A DNA stretch of 64,000 nucleotides from Ipomoea triloba (taxonomy: Eukaryota > Streptophyta > Magnoliopsida > Solanales > Convolvulaceae). The stretch spans positions 20,514,148-20,578,147 of the forward strand of contig NC_044918.1 of NCBI RefSeq assembly GCF_003576645.1. Direction: 5' to 3'. Below are positions 61,013 through 64,000 of this stretch, piece after piece; position 1 is the first letter of the stretch; every line of letters begins with the position of its first letter. A program made the position numbers and the translations under genes. The notes under the pieces were generated by a model. That model saw nothing but the letters and a program-made list of their open reading frames with translations, ran no database searches and was not told where the DNA came from.

Positions 61013-62169
61013 GGATTCGATTCATTTTGTGGATATACATTCATCATTCATGTGTGTATTAAATGGAGTGGAACATGCATTCTTCAAACAACAATGTGTT
61101 GTGTAATATGACGAGCTTCCGAAATTAGACATATAGAAGTACTTTTGGCTCTTTAAACTTGAGAATGTGTTGGGGAAATGTTTCATTTTTGTAATTAATG
61201 TACAATATTTTCCCCAATTAATTTTGACCATTTGCTTTGCTTAGTAACTGGACGTTAAATTGTGTCATCTTTTTCCCATGTCTAAGTAATCTATCGACGG
61301 TTAGACATTATTAATAATGTTGCTTATTATGGTCTTCAAGACATTTTCTACAATTATATCTAGGTTTTTTACACCTTGTGGAATGTAATTTCACGAGGCT
61401 ATAATTGAAATGTGTTTCATCTTTATTGATTTCAAGTGAAATAACATGTTTATCTTATTCTTATATAGCACAGAAACCGGAAACACAAAAAGGGGAAATG
61501 GAAATTTTAAAAAATATAGGAAAGGACCGTGAGTGAAACATGTAAATATAAAAATATAGGGTTTTATTTATAAATATTTTTTCTTAAATATGCATAAAAG
61601 TTCATGATTTCATAATTAAAAATATGGCGCTAACAATTAAAAGTAGTACACTAAATCACTAATAAATACTCCGTACAATATAGTAATCAACTATCATAAA
61701 GTTAATTTAAAATAAAAATACAATGTATAAACTCCAAAACATCATTAAACTTAAACAGTTGTACATTATTCTAATTGTTTATATTTCATTAGTATCTTCA
61801 TACAAATATATAAACTCTAGACTAGACTCATCTAAAAATAAATTGGCAAACTAATGGACGCCAAAGCCTTCTATGCTTGAAAAGTTGTCTCCACCAACAT
61901 CTCAAATTGTTTCCAACTCCAAAAACGCATTCCCAAGTTTTTAAATTCCGGTCTAAAAAATAATAATAAATAAAGGGTTGGAACCATGCTTTTAAATTTT
62001 TCTTTGGGCAAAAAAAAAAAATAAATTTGGGTCAGAAACAGATTTCTAAATTTTTGATTAATTAATAAAGGACTAGAAACTTTTGATTAATTAGAAAACA
62101 ATATGGAAACATTCCCAAATGAATTTTGGAGACGAAACATTTCTGAAATAGAGAAATGTTATCCTCATA
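61013..62169. other. 3' flank of the EDR2-like gene, no further gene seen
   Basis: The first 250 bp are likely the 3' UTR. The rest is AT-rich with no recognised coding, RNA or transposon feature. Confidence 0.5.
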
Positions 62170-63257
62170 GAGCTTTTGTGTAACATAGTCCTTACTTTTA
62201 ATGAAGACTTATTAGATTGTTGGACAGAGAATTAAAAGTGACTAAGATACAATAGTTGAGAACTAATATCGATATTTTTGTAGTTGAAAACTAAAACTTA
62301 GTGGCATCAAAGTCCTCATCGGCCCATAAAATGAGTAGAAACAATGTGGTTGGGCAAAATGGTTAGTGTTAAACAGTATTAGGAAATAGGGTATAATTAC
62401 AAGATTGCCTGCCACTGTTAGGGGTGGGCGTAATTTGGATTACCCGAACTAACACCCGAAATCCGAACCGAATTTTAAATTTTGGGTGAACCCAAATAGT
62501 TATCGGTTCGGATATTTTAAATTTTGGTATATCCGAATATAAATTTGGTTCGGATATCGGGTGTTAAAAATTTACCCACACCCGACCCGAAACCCGAACT
62601 AACCAAAATTTTATTATAAATATAATAATATATATTATATATTTAGTTATCAATGTATTTCATAATTAATAATATATTAATTTTAAAAAGTTTATTGGTT
62701 AATTATTACTATTTGTCTTATTTTTAGTTTGATAGTATATGAAAAAAAATATAAATAATAAAATAATAAAAACATAAAAAATTAAAATTGATAAAAATAA
62801 AATTTTGGGTATATCCAAACTAACCCGAAATAAACCCGAAATAATTTCACCCGAACCGAACATATCCGAATTAAATTTGGTTCGGATATCGGGTGTCAAA
62901 AACATCACCCGAAATTTTCGGATATCCGAAATAAAATTCGGGTATCACCCGAACCGAACCGACGCCCACCCCTACATTGAACATTTTTATTTTCCAAAAG
63001 TGATATGTAATAGCTATGATAAGAACTTGTAATGATTTATGTTTAATATTACACAATTGTATCAATGGGTACAAGTAAAAATGAATTCTATCATTCATCA
63101 TTCATCTTAGTTTACCAAAATTTAGTCTTACATAAAAAAAAAAACCAATATTTTCATATCCTACAAGTTGGAATATAGATATATCATATTTGCTAAGAAT
63201 TTCAATCAATATTGTTTTTTGAAATTCTTTGGAATGTAAATATACTATTATAACTGC
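62170..63257. repeat. Tandem duplication, unit 1 (1088 bp)
   Basis: GAGCTTTTGTGTAACATAGT at 62170 recurs at 63258, and the following sequence, including a hAT family A element, is the same at a constant offset of 1088 bp until small indels begin inside the second element. Unit 1 also holds 283 bp right of its hAT element (62975-63257). Confidence 0.92.
62419..62974. mobile_element. hAT-type MITE, family A, copy 2
   Basis: 556 bp, identical by eye to copy 1 at 11836-12391. The 5' flank is GCCACTGT but the 3' flank is CATTGAAC, so it lacks a target duplication of its own. This fits a rearrangement through the element. Confidence 0.93.
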
Positions 63258-64000
63258 GAGCTTTTGTGTAACATAGTCCTTACTTTTAATGAAGACTTAT
63301 TAGATTGTTGGACAGAGAATTAAAAGTGACTAAGATACAATAGTTGAGAACTAATATCGATATTTTTGTAGTTGAAAACTAAAACTTAGTGGCATCAAAG
63401 TCCTCATCGGCCCATAAAATGAGTAGAAACAATGTGGTTGGGCAAAATGGTTAGTGTTAAACAGTATTAGGAAATAGGGTATAATTACAAGATTGCCTGC
63501 CACTGTTAGGGGTGGGCGTAATTTGGATTACCCGAACTAACACCCGAAATCCGAACCGAATTTTAAATTTTGGGTGAACCCAAATAGTTATCGGTTCGGA
63601 TATTTTAAATTTTGGTATATCCGAATATAAATTTGGTTCGGATATCGGGTGTTAAAAATTTACCCACACCCGACCCGAAACCCGAACTAACCAAAATTTT
63701 ATTATAAATATAATAATATATATTATATATTTAGTTATCAATGTATTTCATAATTAATAATATATAATTTTAAAAAGTTTATTGGTTAATTATTACTATT
63801 TGTCTTATTTTTAGTTTGATAGTATATGAAAAAAATATAAATAATAAAATAATAAAAACATAAAAATTAAAATTGATAAAATAAATTTTGGGTATATCCA
63901 AACTAACCCGAAATAAACCCGAAATAATTTCACCCGAACCGAACATATCCGAATTAAATTTGGTTCGGATATCGGGTGTCAAAAACATCACCCGAAATTT
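63258..64000. repeat. Tandem duplication, unit 2 (cut by window end)
   Basis: Repeats unit 1 from its first base. Up to about 63760 I see no difference; after that there are length differences, mostly in A or T runs. Confidence 0.9.
63507..64000. mobile_element. hAT-type MITE, family A, copy 3 (cut by window end)
   Basis: Same left end and same GCCACTGT flank as copy 2. It differs by short deletions, such as TATATTAATTTT to TATATAATTTT near 63761 and shortened A runs near 63830-63890. The right end is outside the window. Confidence 0.92.

Overview
This is a stretch of plant nuclear DNA, almost certainly from a eudicot. It is AT-rich, the genes are split by many GT-AG introns, and the repeats are typical of plants: Ty1/copia and Ty3/gypsy LTR retrotransposons primed by initiator tRNA-Met, hAT and Mutator-like MITEs, and tRNA-derived SINEs. 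No prokaryotic, organellar or rRNA signature was seen. The species cannot be fixed from the sequence alone; an asterid such as Convolvulaceae is only a guess.

Layout. Four host genes are recognisable. (1) 1663-9538 (+) is a 19-exon gene for a plastid-targeted adenylate kinase fused to a DUF1995 domain, with MITEs upstream and in two introns. (2) 13612-16153 (+) is a 4-exon STP7-type sugar/H+ symporter, followed at about 16864-17080 by a decayed copy of its last exon. (3) 18301-18918 (-) is a small intronless gene whose product ends in a motif resembling the decapping activators EDC1 and PNRC. (4) 37720-61012 (+) is a 22-exon gene for an EDR2-like PH-START-DUF1336 protein. Genes 1 and 4 resemble the adjacent Arabidopsis genes At5g35170 and At5g35180, recalled from memory, so the block looks like old microsynteny opened up by other genes and transposons.

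The space between 19 and 37 kb is mostly repeats: an antisense copia relic (20.7-21.95 kb), a frameshifted Myb/SANT-like gene (22.4-23.3 kb), an interleaved inverted repeat (24.1 kb), and a complete very young CRM-type Ty3/gypsy element (25225-32638). That element sits in an older LTR-like sequence. After it come a MITE cluster, a probable solo LTR (35.8 kb) and a Mutator-like MITE just upstream of the EDR2-like gene.

The EDR2-like gene has been enlarged by transposons. Intron 13 is 8.8 kb and holds two hAT MITEs, another MITE, an intact young Ty1/copia element (46311-51308), retroelement debris and a SINE-like sequence. Intron 16 holds a non-autonomous LTR element (56080-58130) whose LTRs share sequence blocks with those of the intact copia element. 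All host exons still join in frame, so the gene can be intact if the introns are spliced. The right end (62170-64000) is a tandem duplication carrying two copies of a hAT MITE whose third copy, 50 kb away, looks identical to one of them.
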